Positions 31,176 through 39,284 of a stretch of 64,000 nt of DNA are shown here, piece after piece. Source of the DNA: Pseudomonas putida (GTDB lineage: Bacteria > Pseudomonadota > Gammaproteobacteria > Pseudomonadales > Pseudomonadaceae); assembly GCA_041879295.1 (NCBI GenBank), contig CP047152.1:5213501-5277500 (forward strand), read 5' to 3'. How positions within the stretch are numbered: position 1 is the stretch's first letter; every line of letters begins with the position of its first letter. Made by a program: the position numbers and the translations under genes. The notes beneath the pieces were generated by a model. It worked only from the letters and a program-made list of their open reading frames with translations. It searched no databases and had not been told where the DNA came from.

Positions 31176-33316
31176 ACGGCGGCCCCGAGCTGCAGTTGAT
31201 GCAGGTAGGCATAGGTGCCCTGTGGATAACCCAGCAGCTCATCATGAGTCCCTTGCTCGATGATCTGCCCACGCTCCATGACCACGATGCGGTCGGCATG
31301 GCGTACTGCCGAGAGCCGATGGGCAATGATGATGACCGTGCGCTGCGCGCAAATCCGCGCCATGTTCTGCTGGATGATCCGTTCGGACTCATAGTCCAGC
31401 GCACTGGTGGCTTCGTCGAAAATGAGGATGCGTGGGTTGCCGAACAGCGCTCGGGCGATGGCTATGCGCTGTCGCTGCCCACCCGACAGGCTGGCGCCGT
31501 GCTCACCAATCAGGGTTTCGTAGCCATCCGGTAATTCGAGGATGAACTCGTGAGCACCCGCCAGCGTCGCTGCGGCGATCACTTCTTCAAGCGGTGCCGC
31601 TGGGTTGCCGAGGGCAATGTTCTCGCGCACGGTGCGCCGGAAAAGCACGTTGTCCTGCAACACCACACCGATCTGCCGACGCAGTGACGCCACATCGGCT
31701 ACCGCCAGGTCAGCACCGTCGAGCAGTACCCGCCCCCGCTCGGGTGAGTACAGCCGCTGAATCAAGCGTGTCAGCGTGCTCTTGCCTGACCCCGAGCGAC
31801 CTACAATGCCTATCACTTCTCCGGCGGCGATCTTCAGGCTGACGTCGCGCACGACTTCGCCCCCGTCCGGCCGATAGCGAAAACACACACGATCGAGCTC
31901 GATCTGCCCGACAAGTGTGGGCAGCACCGTGCCCTTGCCTTGGTTGACCTCGGTACGGGTGTTGAGAATGTCACCCAGGCGTTGAATCGATACCCCTGTC
32001 TGCTGGAAGCTGGTCCAGAGTTGGGCCAGGCGGATGATGGGCTGCGACACGCGCCCTGCGAGCATGTTGAAGGCGATCAGCTCGCCCACCGTGAGTGCGC
32101 CTTCGATGACCAGCCGGGCCCCCAGCCACAAGGTGGCTACCGTGACCAGCTTGCCGATCAGGCCGACGCTTTCATTGGCGATACTGGAAAGGTTCTGGGT
32201 CTTGAAACTGGCAGATACATAAGCGGCCAACTGATCATTCCAGCGCCGGGTCACCTGAGGTTCCACGGCCATCGACTTCAGTGTGTCGATGCCGTTGACC
32301 GCCTCGACCAGAAAGGCCTGGTTCTCGGCGCCGCGCTGGAAGCTTTGATCAATCAACGCCCGCAGTAGCGGAGTAACGACCAAGGATACGAGAAAATAGA
32401 AAGGCAGCGAGCCAACGACGACCAGCGTCAACCATCCGCTATAGAGGAACATGACAGCGATGAAGACCACCGAGAACAGCACATCCAGCACTAGCGTGAT
32501 GCTGTTGTTGGTCAGGAAACTTCTGATGTTCTCCAGTTCTCGCACTCGGGCAACCGAGTCACCGACTCGCCTGGCGTGAAAATAGGCGGTGGGAAGATCG
32601 ATCAAATGCCTGAACAGTTTTGCACCCAGTTCGACATCGATTCTTGACGCTGTATGAGCTGCCACATAGGTACGCAACCCACTCAGCAATGTTTCAAACA
32701 GAACGACGACCAATAAACCCAAGGCGATAACATCCAGCGTGGTCAAACCGCGATGCACCAGGACTTTGTCCATTACCACCTGAAAGAACAAAGGCGTCAG
32801 CAAAGCCAGTATCTGAATGACCAGGGAAACCACGAGCACTTCGCCAAATAGCCGCCTGTACTTCACCAGGGCAGGAATGAACCAGGTAAAGTCGAAGCGT
32901 GACAGCCCGAGGGGCAACTGGGCATCGGAGCGAACCAGAATGAGTTCTCCCGACCAGCGCACCACCAGTTCCGCGAAGGTCAGCGCTTGCGGCGCGCGGG
33001 AATGGGGGTCCTGCACCAGAACCTTCTCGCCCTCCACGCGCGCGATGATGAAGTATTCACCACGCGTATCCACTGCAATAGCGGGCAAGGGCGTCTGCTG
33101 CAGCCGGGCCGGATCGACGCTGCGGTGTCTGGCCTTGAGGCCAAGTTGCTGAAATGCCCGAAGTAGTGTGCAGGTAGAGAAACGCTCACCCGCTGCTGCA
33201 TGATCGTGCTGCAACTGCTCGGCAGAGACGGCAACACCATGGTAACGCGCCAGCGTGATAAGACACACCAGCCCACTTTCAATAGTGTTGGCATTGCCAT
33301 CAGATAAATCAGCCAT
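31172..33316 (-). CDS. HlyB-type ABC exporter with inactive C39-like domain
   Basis: This is a 714-residue type I secretion ATPase. The N-terminal ~130 residues are a C39-like domain in which the peptidase Cys is replaced by Ser14 (IESGLVCL) and the His position by Tyr88. It should therefore bind substrate rather than cut it, as in HlyB. A six-helix transmembrane domain covers about residues 150-440. The ATPase domain has Walker A GRSGSGKSTL, signature LSGGQRQRIAIARALF and Walker B ILIFDEATSALD. The start at 33316 is backed by AGAGGTGG just upstream and gives the normal HlyB length. It is the first gene of the exporter-adaptor-unknown-substrate operon. Confidence 0.94.
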   Translation of the reverse strand: MADLSDGNANTIESGLVCLITLARYHGVAVSAEQLQHDHAAAGERFSTCTLLRAFQQLGLKARHRSVDPARLQQTPLPAIAVDTRGEYFIIARVEGEKVLVQDPHSRAPQALTFAELVVRWSGELILVRSDAQLPLGLSRFDFTWFIPALVKYRRLFGEVLVVSLVIQILALLTPLFFQVVMDKVLVHRGLTTLDVIALGLLVVVLFETLLSGLRTYVAAHTASRIDVELGAKLFRHLIDLPTAYFHARRVGDSVARVRELENIRSFLTNNSITLVLDVLFSVVFIAVMFLYSGWLTLVVVGSLPFYFLVSLVVTPLLRALIDQSFQRGAENQAFLVEAVNGIDTLKSMAVEPQVTRRWNDQLAAYVSASFKTQNLSSIANESVGLIGKLVTVATLWLGARLVIEGALTVGELIAFNMLAGRVSQPIIRLAQLWTSFQQTGVSIQRLGDILNTRTEVNQGKGTVLPTLVGQIELDRVCFRYRPDGGEVVRDVSLKIAAGEVIGIVGRSGSGKSTLTRLIQRLYSPERGRVLLDGADLAVADVASLRRQIGVVLQDNVLFRRTVRENIALGNPAAPLEEVIAAATLAGAHEFILELPDGYETLIGEHGASLSGGQRQRIAIARALFGNPRILIFDEATSALDYESERIIQQNMARICAQRTVIIIAHRLSAVRHADRIVVMERGQIIEQGTHDELLGYPQGTYAYLHQLQLGAAV

Positions 33317-33378
33317 CACGCCACCTCTTATGAAAACCGGACATGAGGCGATACTAGCCCGAAGCAATAGGACAAACG

Positions 33379-33493
33379 TCCTACAAGCTTCCGACACAAG
33401 CGTGTGACACTTCTGACTTTTAAAGTCTATTCGTAGGAAGTTTCCTAACGGCGAGAAATCCAGTGTAGGAAGTTATAACTTACGCCGTAGGAA
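33379..33493. promoter_or_regulatory. Cluster of TAGGAA motifs upstream of the type I secretion operon
   Basis: The 238-base AT-rich gap upstream of the exporter gene contains GTAGGAA at 33433-33439, 33465-33471 and 33487-33493, the inverse TCCTAC at 33379-33384, and TTCCTA at 33442-33447. Two of these make the palindrome TAGGAAGTTTCCTA (33434-33447). The second copy runs into the perfect palindrome AAGTTATAACTT (33470-33481). The arrangement resembles a multi-site operator. The binding protein is not known, and no promoter was assigned. Confidence 0.5.
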
Positions 33494-33516
33494 TAAATAA
33501 CCAGAATCAGACATAC

Positions 33517-33542
33517 CCACTCTAGACCGGGTCTTTGAGTGG
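33517..33542. terminator. Possible terminator hairpin after waaA
   Basis: CCACTC and AGACC at 33517-33528 can pair with GGTCT and GAGTGG at 33530-33542, giving an interrupted 11-base stem just downstream of the waaA stop. There is no clear T run, so terminator function is uncertain. Confidence 0.4.
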
Positions 33543-33554
33543 ATATGTCGATTA

Positions 33555-34826
33555 TCAGCGGATCAAGGCCCCCAGACCCTCGAGCAATCGCTGCAAAGCC
33601 CCCTGATTGGCCCGCATCACCGCCCTGCCCGCCTCGCCCATGCGCTGGGCATCCTGCGGCAGTTCCACCAGACGGCGCACCGCGCCGGCCAGCCCGTCAG
33701 CATCATCCACCTGCTGCAACGCACCCGCCTCGCGCAGCATCGCGCTGATTTCGAGGAAGTTGAACACATGCGGCCCCATGAGCACCGGCAAGGCCAGCGC
33801 CGCAGGCTCCAACGGATTGTGCCCACCGGTCGGCACCAGGCTGCCACCGACGAAGGCAATGTCGGCCAGGGCATACAGGAACAGCAGTTCGCCCATGGTG
33901 TCGCCCAGCAATACCCGCGTTTGCGCATCGACCAGCGTGCCGGCAGAGCGGCGCACGGTGGGGAACTGCTCGCTGCACAGCGCATGCACTGCATTGAAGC
34001 GCTCGGGATGGCGCGGCACCAGGATCAGCAAGGCATCGCCATGCACCTGCAACAACTGCCGATGCGCCTGCAGGATCAAGGCATCTTCACCTTCGTGGGT
34101 GCTGGCGGCGATCCACACAGGACGCTGGCCGCCCCCCCACTGTTCACGCAATGCCTTGGCGCGCGGCAGCAGCTGTTCGTCGATCTTCAGGTCGAACTTG
34201 ATCGAACCGGTGACTTGCACGCGCTCAGGGCGTGCACCCAGGTCACGGAAGCGCTGGGCCTCGGTTTCGGTTTGCACGGCAATCAGGCTCATCTCGGCCA
34301 GCATCGGCCGGGTAAGCCTGGCAAAGCGCCCATAGCCACGGGCCGAGCGCTCGGACAAGCGCGCATTGGCCAGCGCCACCGGAATGCCGCGCCTGGCACA
34401 CTGGTGAATGTGGTTGGGCCAAAGCTCGGTTTCCATGATGATGCCCAGCTTAGGCTGCACATGATCGAGAAAACGCCCCGCCGCCCAAGGCAGGTCGTAG
34501 GGCAGGTAGCAATGCTGCACGCGCGGTTCGTCGGCGAACATGGCGCGGATGCGTTCAGAGCCGGTAGGGGTCATGCAGGTCAGTGTGATCGGCAGCTCCG
34601 GATAAGCCTTGAGCAAGGCACGCACCATGGGTGCGGCCGCAATGCTCTCGCCCACCGATACCGCATGCACCCAGATGCCACCCTGGCGCATGGCCGGCAG
34701 CTTGAAAGCAAAACGCTCGCCGATACGCTGGCCATAGGCCGGCGCCTTGCGCGCGCGCAGGTACAGGCGCAGCGCAACCAGCGGCAGGCCCAGGTGAAAC
34801 AACAAGGTATAGAGAGTTCTGTTCAT
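33555..34826 (-). CDS. waaA: 3-deoxy-D-manno-octulosonic acid (Kdo) transferase
   Basis: WaaA transfers Kdo from CMP-Kdo to lipid IVA at the inner face of the cytoplasmic membrane, starting the LPS core. The 423-residue GT30 enzyme has an N-terminal membrane anchor (LYTLLFHLGLPLVALRLYL), the motif GIWVHAVSVGES with the family's catalytic Glu, METELWPN, and the C-terminal GGSLVPTGGHNPLEPAA. The start at 34826 (MNRTLYT) is preferred over in-frame codons at 34883, which would overlap the adjacent regulator gene. Confidence 0.95.
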   Translation of the reverse strand: MNRTLYTLLFHLGLPLVALRLYLRARKAPAYGQRIGERFAFKLPAMRQGGIWVHAVSVGESIAAAPMVRALLKAYPELPITLTCMTPTGSERIRAMFADEPRVQHCYLPYDLPWAAGRFLDHVQPKLGIIMETELWPNHIHQCARRGIPVALANARLSERSARGYGRFARLTRPMLAEMSLIAVQTETEAQRFRDLGARPERVQVTGSIKFDLKIDEQLLPRAKALREQWGGGQRPVWIAASTHEGEDALILQAHRQLLQVHGDALLILVPRHPERFNAVHALCSEQFPTVRRSAGTLVDAQTRVLLGDTMGELLFLYALADIAFVGGSLVPTGGHNPLEPAALALPVLMGPHVFNFLEISAMLREAGALQQVDDADGLAGAVRRLVELPQDAQRMGEAGRAVMRANQGALQRLLEGLGALIR

Positions 34827-34837
34827 GGCGGCGAATT

Positions 34838-35728
34838 CTACCCGATCGCGCGAAGGTGCACTGCAAAGCGCTCGGCCAGCCACTGCGCGGCCGGGCCCAG
34901 AGGCTCATCACGGCGCCAGGCCAGCTCCGCCACCAAAGCCGGCGGCCGCCAATCGCTGTCCAGTTCGACCATGTGCGCCTGGTAGGTCGGGTACTGCACC
35001 ACATGCCGGGGTAACCAGGCCCAGCCCAGGCCGCGCATCAGTAGTTCGGCCATGGCGTAGAAGCTGTCGGCACGCCATACCTGCGGGCTGATCGCCTCGC
35101 CGCCAGGGTAACCGCTTTGTTGTGGCGTGATCAGCAACTGCCGGTGGCGGGCCAATTGTTGGCGGGTGACCCGGCCTTCGCCTGCCAGCGGGTGGCCGGC
35201 CGCGCACACCGTGACCATCTCCACGCTGCCCAAGGCACGGCGTTCCAAGGAAGCCGGGATGCTTTCGTGGAGGAAGAACAGGCCCAGATCGGCGCGCCGC
35301 TCCACCAGCTTGCGCGCCACATCGCCCTGGGCTCCACTGGCCAATTGCACCTCTAGGAACGGGTAGCGGCTAGCCAGTTCGTCAAGGCTGTCGATCACCG
35401 GCTGATATGGCATGGCTTCGTCCTGCGCGACCCGCAGCAAGGCCTCCTGCCCGCGCATCAGGGCCAGGGCGCGGCCATCCAGGCGTTCGCACTGGCGTAA
35501 CAATTCGCGGGCGTCTTCCAGCAAGGCGCTGCCATTTTCAGTCAGTTTCGGTTGCCGGCCGCTGCTGCGCTCGAACAGGGTGACCCCTAGGTCTGTTTCG
35601 AGCAGCGCGATGGCGCTGCTGATCGCCGACTGGGCTTTGTGCTGCTCACGTGCCACCGCGGAGAACGAGCGCAGTTCTGCAACGCGCAGAAAGGTACGCA
35701 ATTGTTCAAGATTCCACTGCTCGGCCAT
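34838..35728 (-). CDS. LysR-family transcriptional regulator
   Basis: This 296-residue regulator has an N-terminal winged helix-turn-helix (about residues 4-61, with SFSAVAREQHKAQSAIS as the recognition region) and a C-terminal periplasmic-binding-protein-like effector domain. The ATG at 35728 follows GGGAG. It is divergent from an SMR transporter gene, with a perfect inverted repeat in the 86-base gap, so it probably controls that transporter and itself. The effector is unknown. Confidence 0.9.
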   Translation of the reverse strand: MAEQWNLEQLRTFLRVAELRSFSAVAREQHKAQSAISSAIALLETDLGVTLFERSSGRQPKLTENGSALLEDARELLRQCERLDGRALALMRGQEALLRVAQDEAMPYQPVIDSLDELASRYPFLEVQLASGAQGDVARKLVERRADLGLFFLHESIPASLERRALGSVEMVTVCAAGHPLAGEGRVTRQQLARHRQLLITPQQSGYPGGEAISPQVWRADSFYAMAELLMRGLGWAWLPRHVVQYPTYQAHMVELDSDWRPPALVAELAWRRDEPLGPAAQWLAERFAVHLRAIG

Positions 35729-35730
35729 CA

Positions 35731-35753
35731 ACCTATCTCCCAAATTGATAGGT
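35731..35753. promoter_or_regulatory. Probable LysR operator between the regulator and SMR genes
   Basis: ACCTATC-N9-GATAGGT is a perfect 7-base inverted repeat containing the T-N11-A core typical of LysR binding sites. It lies immediately upstream of the regulator start and about 60 bases upstream of the SMR start. Confidence 0.7.
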
Positions 35754-35814
35754 AATGACTTTACCCCATCCAGGCAACGTCTAGAATGCCCGCTCAGTAA
35801 CGGAGGATCCCGCC

Positions 35815-36147
35815 ATGAATGCCTATACCTACCTCGCCATTGCCATCTGCGCCGAAGTCATCGCCACCGCCTCGATGAAGGCGGTGAAAGGCCTGAGCAC
35901 GCCGTTGCCACTGCTGCTGATGGTGGTTGGCTATGGCATTGCGTTCTGGATGCTGACGCTGGTGGTACGCAGCATTCCGGTGGGGATTGCCTATGCCATC
36001 TGGTCGGGCCTGGGGATTGTGCTGATCAGTGTGGCGGCGCTGGTGATCTATGGGCAGAAGCTGGATATGCCGGCGATGCTTGGCATGGCCATGATCGTGG
36101 GTGGCGTGGTGGTGATTCAGCTGTTTTCGAAGACGGCTGGGCATTGA
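35815..36147 (+). CDS. Small multidrug resistance (SMR) efflux protein
   Basis: This 110-residue protein has four membrane helices. Glu14 in the first helix (AICAEVIATASMKA) is the essential proton/substrate-binding residue of EmrE-type proteins. GYGIAFWMLTLVVRSIPVGIAYAIW, seen here in two adjoining stretches, is the family signature. It would export lipophilic cations or related compounds by proton antiport as a dimer. The ribosome site GGAGGATCC precedes the ATG. The gene is divergent from a LysR regulator and is followed by a repeat array. Confidence 0.93.
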   Translation: MNAYTYLAIAICAEVIATASMKAVKGLSTPLPLLLMVVGYGIAFWMLTLVVRSIPVGIAYAIWSGLGIVLISVAALVIYGQKLDMPAMLGMAMIVGGVVVIQLFSKTAGH

Positions 36148-36223
36148 TGTTTGCCCTGCGTCTGGCTGGAGGTCGTGCCAGGGCTGCCTGGTGCTTGCCT
36201 TGATTTTTGGGGTGTCGGGTAGA

Positions 36224-36441
36224 TCGAGCGCCGCCCGCGCGGCGCATCGCGAGCTGCGCTCGCTCCTACGTTTGTTTCGGGCCAGTAACGCCTGCAAGAG
36301 GCGCGCGCGGCCGCCTGGTTCGTACGGCACGATATCGAGCCATGCGCCAAAGCGTCCGCGCGCAAATTCCACAGAAATAATTGGCCCGAAACAAACGTAG
36401 GAGCGAGCGCAGCTCGCGATGCGCCGCGCGGGCGGCGCTCG
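36224..36441. repeat. Composite inverted-repeat element, array B copy 1
   Basis: This copy has the same arm-core-arm plan as at 4739, with arms of about 60 bases and a core beginning GTAACGCCTGCAAGAGGCG. Its core differs at many positions from the other tandem copies (for example GCCTGGTTCGTACGGCACGA in place of GTTTTGTTTGTTCGGCGCAA), so it is the oldest or most diverged member of this array. Confidence 0.92.
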
Positions 36442-36567
36442 GTCTCCAAGACGACGCACCTCTAACGCCATACCCTTAAAGCCATGGCGCATGGCACGCC
36501 ACACCGCATGGCATGAGGTTGCGCAATGGCCGGGCATGTTTGCCGTGGATGTTATGCCGTTGCTGAA

Positions 36568-36786
36568 ATCGAGCGCCGCCCGCGCGGCGCATCGCGAGCT
36601 GCGCTCGCTCCTACGTCTGTTTCGGGCCAGTAACGCCCGTGACAGGCGCGCGCGGCCGTTTTGTTTGTTCGGCGCAATATCGCGACATGCCCCAAAGCGC
36701 CCGCGCGCAAATCCCCCAGAAATAATTGGCCCGAAACAAACGTAGGAGCGAGCGCAGCTCGCGATGCGCCGCGCGGGCGGCGCTCG
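36568..36786. repeat. Composite inverted-repeat element, array B copy 2
   Basis: This copy is nearly identical to copy 3 and to the copies at 60767-62019. It is separated from copy 1 by a 126-base linker (36442-36567) that begins GTCTCCAAGACGACGCACC. The arms carry the GTAGGAGCGAGCGCAGCTCG hairpin of REP type. Confidence 0.94.
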
Positions 36787-36912
36787 GTCTCCAAGACGAC
36801 GCACCTCTAACGCCATACCCTTAAAGCCATGGCGCATGGCACGCCACACCGCATGGCATGAGGTTGCGCAATGGCCGGGCATGTTTGCCGTGGATGTTAT
36901 GCCGTTGCTGAA

Positions 36913-37133
36913 ATCGAGCGCCGCCCGCGCGGCGCATCGCGAGCTGCGCTCGCTCCTACGTCTGTTTCGGGCCAGTAACGCCCGTGACAGGCGCGCGCGG
37001 CCGTTTTGTTTGTTCGGCGCAATATCGCGACATGCCCCAAAGCGCCCGCGCGCAAATCCCCCAGAAATAATTGGCCCGAAACAAACGTAGGAGCGAGCGC
37101 AGCTCGCGATGCGCCGCGCGGGCGGCGCTCGAT
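36913..37133. repeat. Composite inverted-repeat element, array B copy 3
   Basis: This copy follows copy 2 after an identical-looking 126-base linker (36787-36912), giving a period of 345 bases. It ends the array without a trailing linker. The gap 36148-37241 otherwise shows no gene. Open frames across it arise because the period is divisible by three. Confidence 0.94.
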
Positions 37134-37241
37134 CTAACAAGCGCGAAAAACCTCAAGGCGAGCCTCTGTTAGCCCTCACACGATCCCCCGTGTGCCTGAC
37201 CCTGTATACTTGCCAGCTGTCCCAGTCTTCGAGGTATCGCC

Positions 37242-38417
37242 ATGCCATCTGCCATTTCCACTGACGTGCTGATCGTCGGCGCCGGGGTCGCAGGCCTTTG
37301 GCTCAATGCCCGCCTGCGCCGCCTGGGCTACTCGACAGTGCTGGTGGAGCGCGCCAGCCTTGGCGGCGAGCAGACCATCAAGTCGCAGGGCATCATCCAC
37401 GGCGGCACCAAATACGCCCTGCACGGCGCCCTGACCGGCGCCTCGGAAGCCATCGCCGACATGCCGCGCCGCTGGCGCGAGGCCTTGGCCGGCAACGGCG
37501 AACTCGACCTCGGGCGTACCCGCCTGCTCTCCGATGCCCACTACCTGTGGTCGCCGGGCACCTTGGCCGGCAACCTCACAAGCTTCTTCGCCAGCAAGGC
37601 CGTGCGCGGCCGGGTCGACCAGGTCAAGGGTGACCAGTTGCCACCGGCACTGCAGGACCGCGCGTTCAAGGGCAAGGTGTATCGCCTGGCGGAACTGGTG
37701 ATCGATGTCCCGAGCCTGCTGGCCAATCTGGCCGAGCTGGCCGGCGAGTCCTTGCTGGCAGGTGAACGCATCGAACCCATGCGTGAAGGTGATGCGTTGG
37801 TTGGCCTGCGCGTGGACGACCGGGAAATCCGTGCCCAGCGCATCGTATTGAGCGCCGGAGCCGGCACCGAAGGCTTGCTGCAGGCGCTGGGCCTGGATCA
37901 GCCGGCCATGCAAACCCGCCCGCTGCACATGGTCATGGCCAAGGGCCCGAACCTCAAACCTTTGTACGCCCACTGCCTCGGCGGCGGGCCCAAGCCTCGG
38001 GTGACGGTGACCACCCATCCGGCAGCCGATGGCCAGTGGGTCTGGTACCTCGGTGGGGACCTGGCCGAAGCCGATGGCGTGGCGCGCGAGCCTGCAGCGC
38101 AGATTGCTGCAGCGCAGAAGGAAATCGCCAGCCTGCTGCCATGGGTCGACCAGAGCCTGGTGCGCTGGGCCACACTGCGCGTCGACCGCGCTGAGCCGGC
38201 ACAATCCGGCCTAGTACGCCCGGACAACGCCTTCCTTGCCGACCAGCAGCGCCTGCTGGTCGGCTGGCCGACCAAGCTGGCACTGGCACCGGACTTCAGC
38301 GACCGGGTGATCAGCCACCTGGAGCGCGACGGCATTCGTCCACAAGCACAGGCCGACCTGACCGACCTGCCACGCCCTCCGCTGGGCGTACCGGCCTGGG
38401 AGCAACTGCTGCCATGA
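37242..38417 (+). CDS. FAD-dependent oxidoreductase (DAO family)
   Basis: This 391-residue flavoprotein has an N-terminal dinucleotide-binding fold (DVLIVGAGVAGLWLNARL, then the ribose-binding acidic residue in VLVERA). GGEQTIKSQGIIHGGTKYAL matches the substrate-domain entry of glycerol-3-phosphate/D-amino-acid oxidase relatives. The substrate cannot be told. The stop overlaps the start of the aldo/keto reductase gene by 4 bases, so the two act in one operon and perhaps one pathway. Confidence 0.87.
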   Translation: MPSAISTDVLIVGAGVAGLWLNARLRRLGYSTVLVERASLGGEQTIKSQGIIHGGTKYALHGALTGASEAIADMPRRWREALAGNGELDLGRTRLLSDAHYLWSPGTLAGNLTSFFASKAVRGRVDQVKGDQLPPALQDRAFKGKVYRLAELVIDVPSLLANLAELAGESLLAGERIEPMREGDALVGLRVDDREIRAQRIVLSAGAGTEGLLQALGLDQPAMQTRPLHMVMAKGPNLKPLYAHCLGGGPKPRVTVTTHPAADGQWVWYLGGDLAEADGVAREPAAQIAAAQKEIASLLPWVDQSLVRWATLRVDRAEPAQSGLVRPDNAFLADQQRLLVGWPTKLALAPDFSDRVISHLERDGIRPQAQADLTDLPRPPLGVPAWEQLLP

Positions 38418-39226
38418 GCCTGCCAACCCTGCACAAATTCCATCGCCCGCTGGGCAGCACCGGCCTCAAGGTCTCGCCACTGGGCCTCGGCACGGTCAAG
38501 CTGGGTCGCGATCAGGGCGTGAAGTACCCCACGGGCTTCACTATCCCCGGCGATGAAGACGCCCGCCTGTTACTGGCTCAGGCCCGCGAGCTTGGCATCA
38601 ACCTGATCGACACCGCCCCGGCCTATGGCCACAGCGAAGAACGCCTGGGCCCGCTGCTGCGCGGCCAACGTGATGAATGGGTAATCGTCAGCAAGGTCGG
38701 TGAAGAGTTCGAGGAAGGCCTGTCGCATTTCGATTTCAGCGCCGCCCACACTCGCCGCTCGGTGGAGCGCAGCCTGCGCCGGCTCGAAACCGACCGCATC
38801 GAACTGGTGCTGGTGCATTCCGATGGCAACGACCTGGCCATTCTAGAACAGCAGGAGGTCTACCAGACCTTGGCCGAACTCAAGCAGGAGGGCAAGATCC
38901 TCGGTTTCGGGCTGTCCGGCAAGACCGTCGCCGGCGGTCTGAAAGCGCTGGAGCAAGGCGACTGCGCCATGGTCACCTACAACCTCAACGAACAGGCAGA
39001 ACGCCCGGTGCTGGACTACGCTGCCGAACACGGCAAGGCCATCCTGGTAAAGAAGGCCTTGGCGAGCGGGCACATCTGCCTGGCCCCGGGTGTCGACCCG
39101 GTGCAGGCCAGCTTCGAGCTGCTGTTCGCCCACCCGGGCGTCAGCAGTGCTATTGTCGGCACCATCAACCCGTTGCACCTGGCCCACAATGTGGCCACCG
39201 TCGCCCGCATCCTGGGCCAGCATTGA
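38414..39226 (+). CDS. Aldo/keto reductase
   Basis: This 270-residue TIM-barrel NAD(P)H-dependent oxidoreductase shows the catalytic tetrad: Asp and Tyr in LIDTAPAYGHSEERLG, Lys in VSKVGEE, and His in ELVLVHSDG. The cofactor-binding end of the barrel includes SSAIVGTINPLHL. The ATG overlaps the flavoprotein stop (ATGA). The substrate is unknown. Confidence 0.9.
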   Translation: MSLPTLHKFHRPLGSTGLKVSPLGLGTVKLGRDQGVKYPTGFTIPGDEDARLLLAQARELGINLIDTAPAYGHSEERLGPLLRGQRDEWVIVSKVGEEFEEGLSHFDFSAAHTRRSVERSLRRLETDRIELVLVHSDGNDLAILEQQEVYQTLAELKQEGKILGFGLSGKTVAGGLKALEQGDCAMVTYNLNEQAERPVLDYAAEHGKAILVKKALASGHICLAPGVDPVQASFELLFAHPGVSSAIVGTINPLHLAHNVATVARILGQH

Positions 39227-39284
39227 GTTACCTCAGGCCTACGACTCAGGGCCTGGAGACTGACCCGACGCAAGGAGGAGCCTC

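Noticed and set aside
35794..37140. A 448-codon open frame on the minus strand across array B, and 108-codon frames on the plus strand
   Set aside because: The frame repeats the same peptide at each copy because the 345-base period is divisible by three. There is no ribosome site, and the frame also crosses the SMR gene antisense. It is a repeat artefact.
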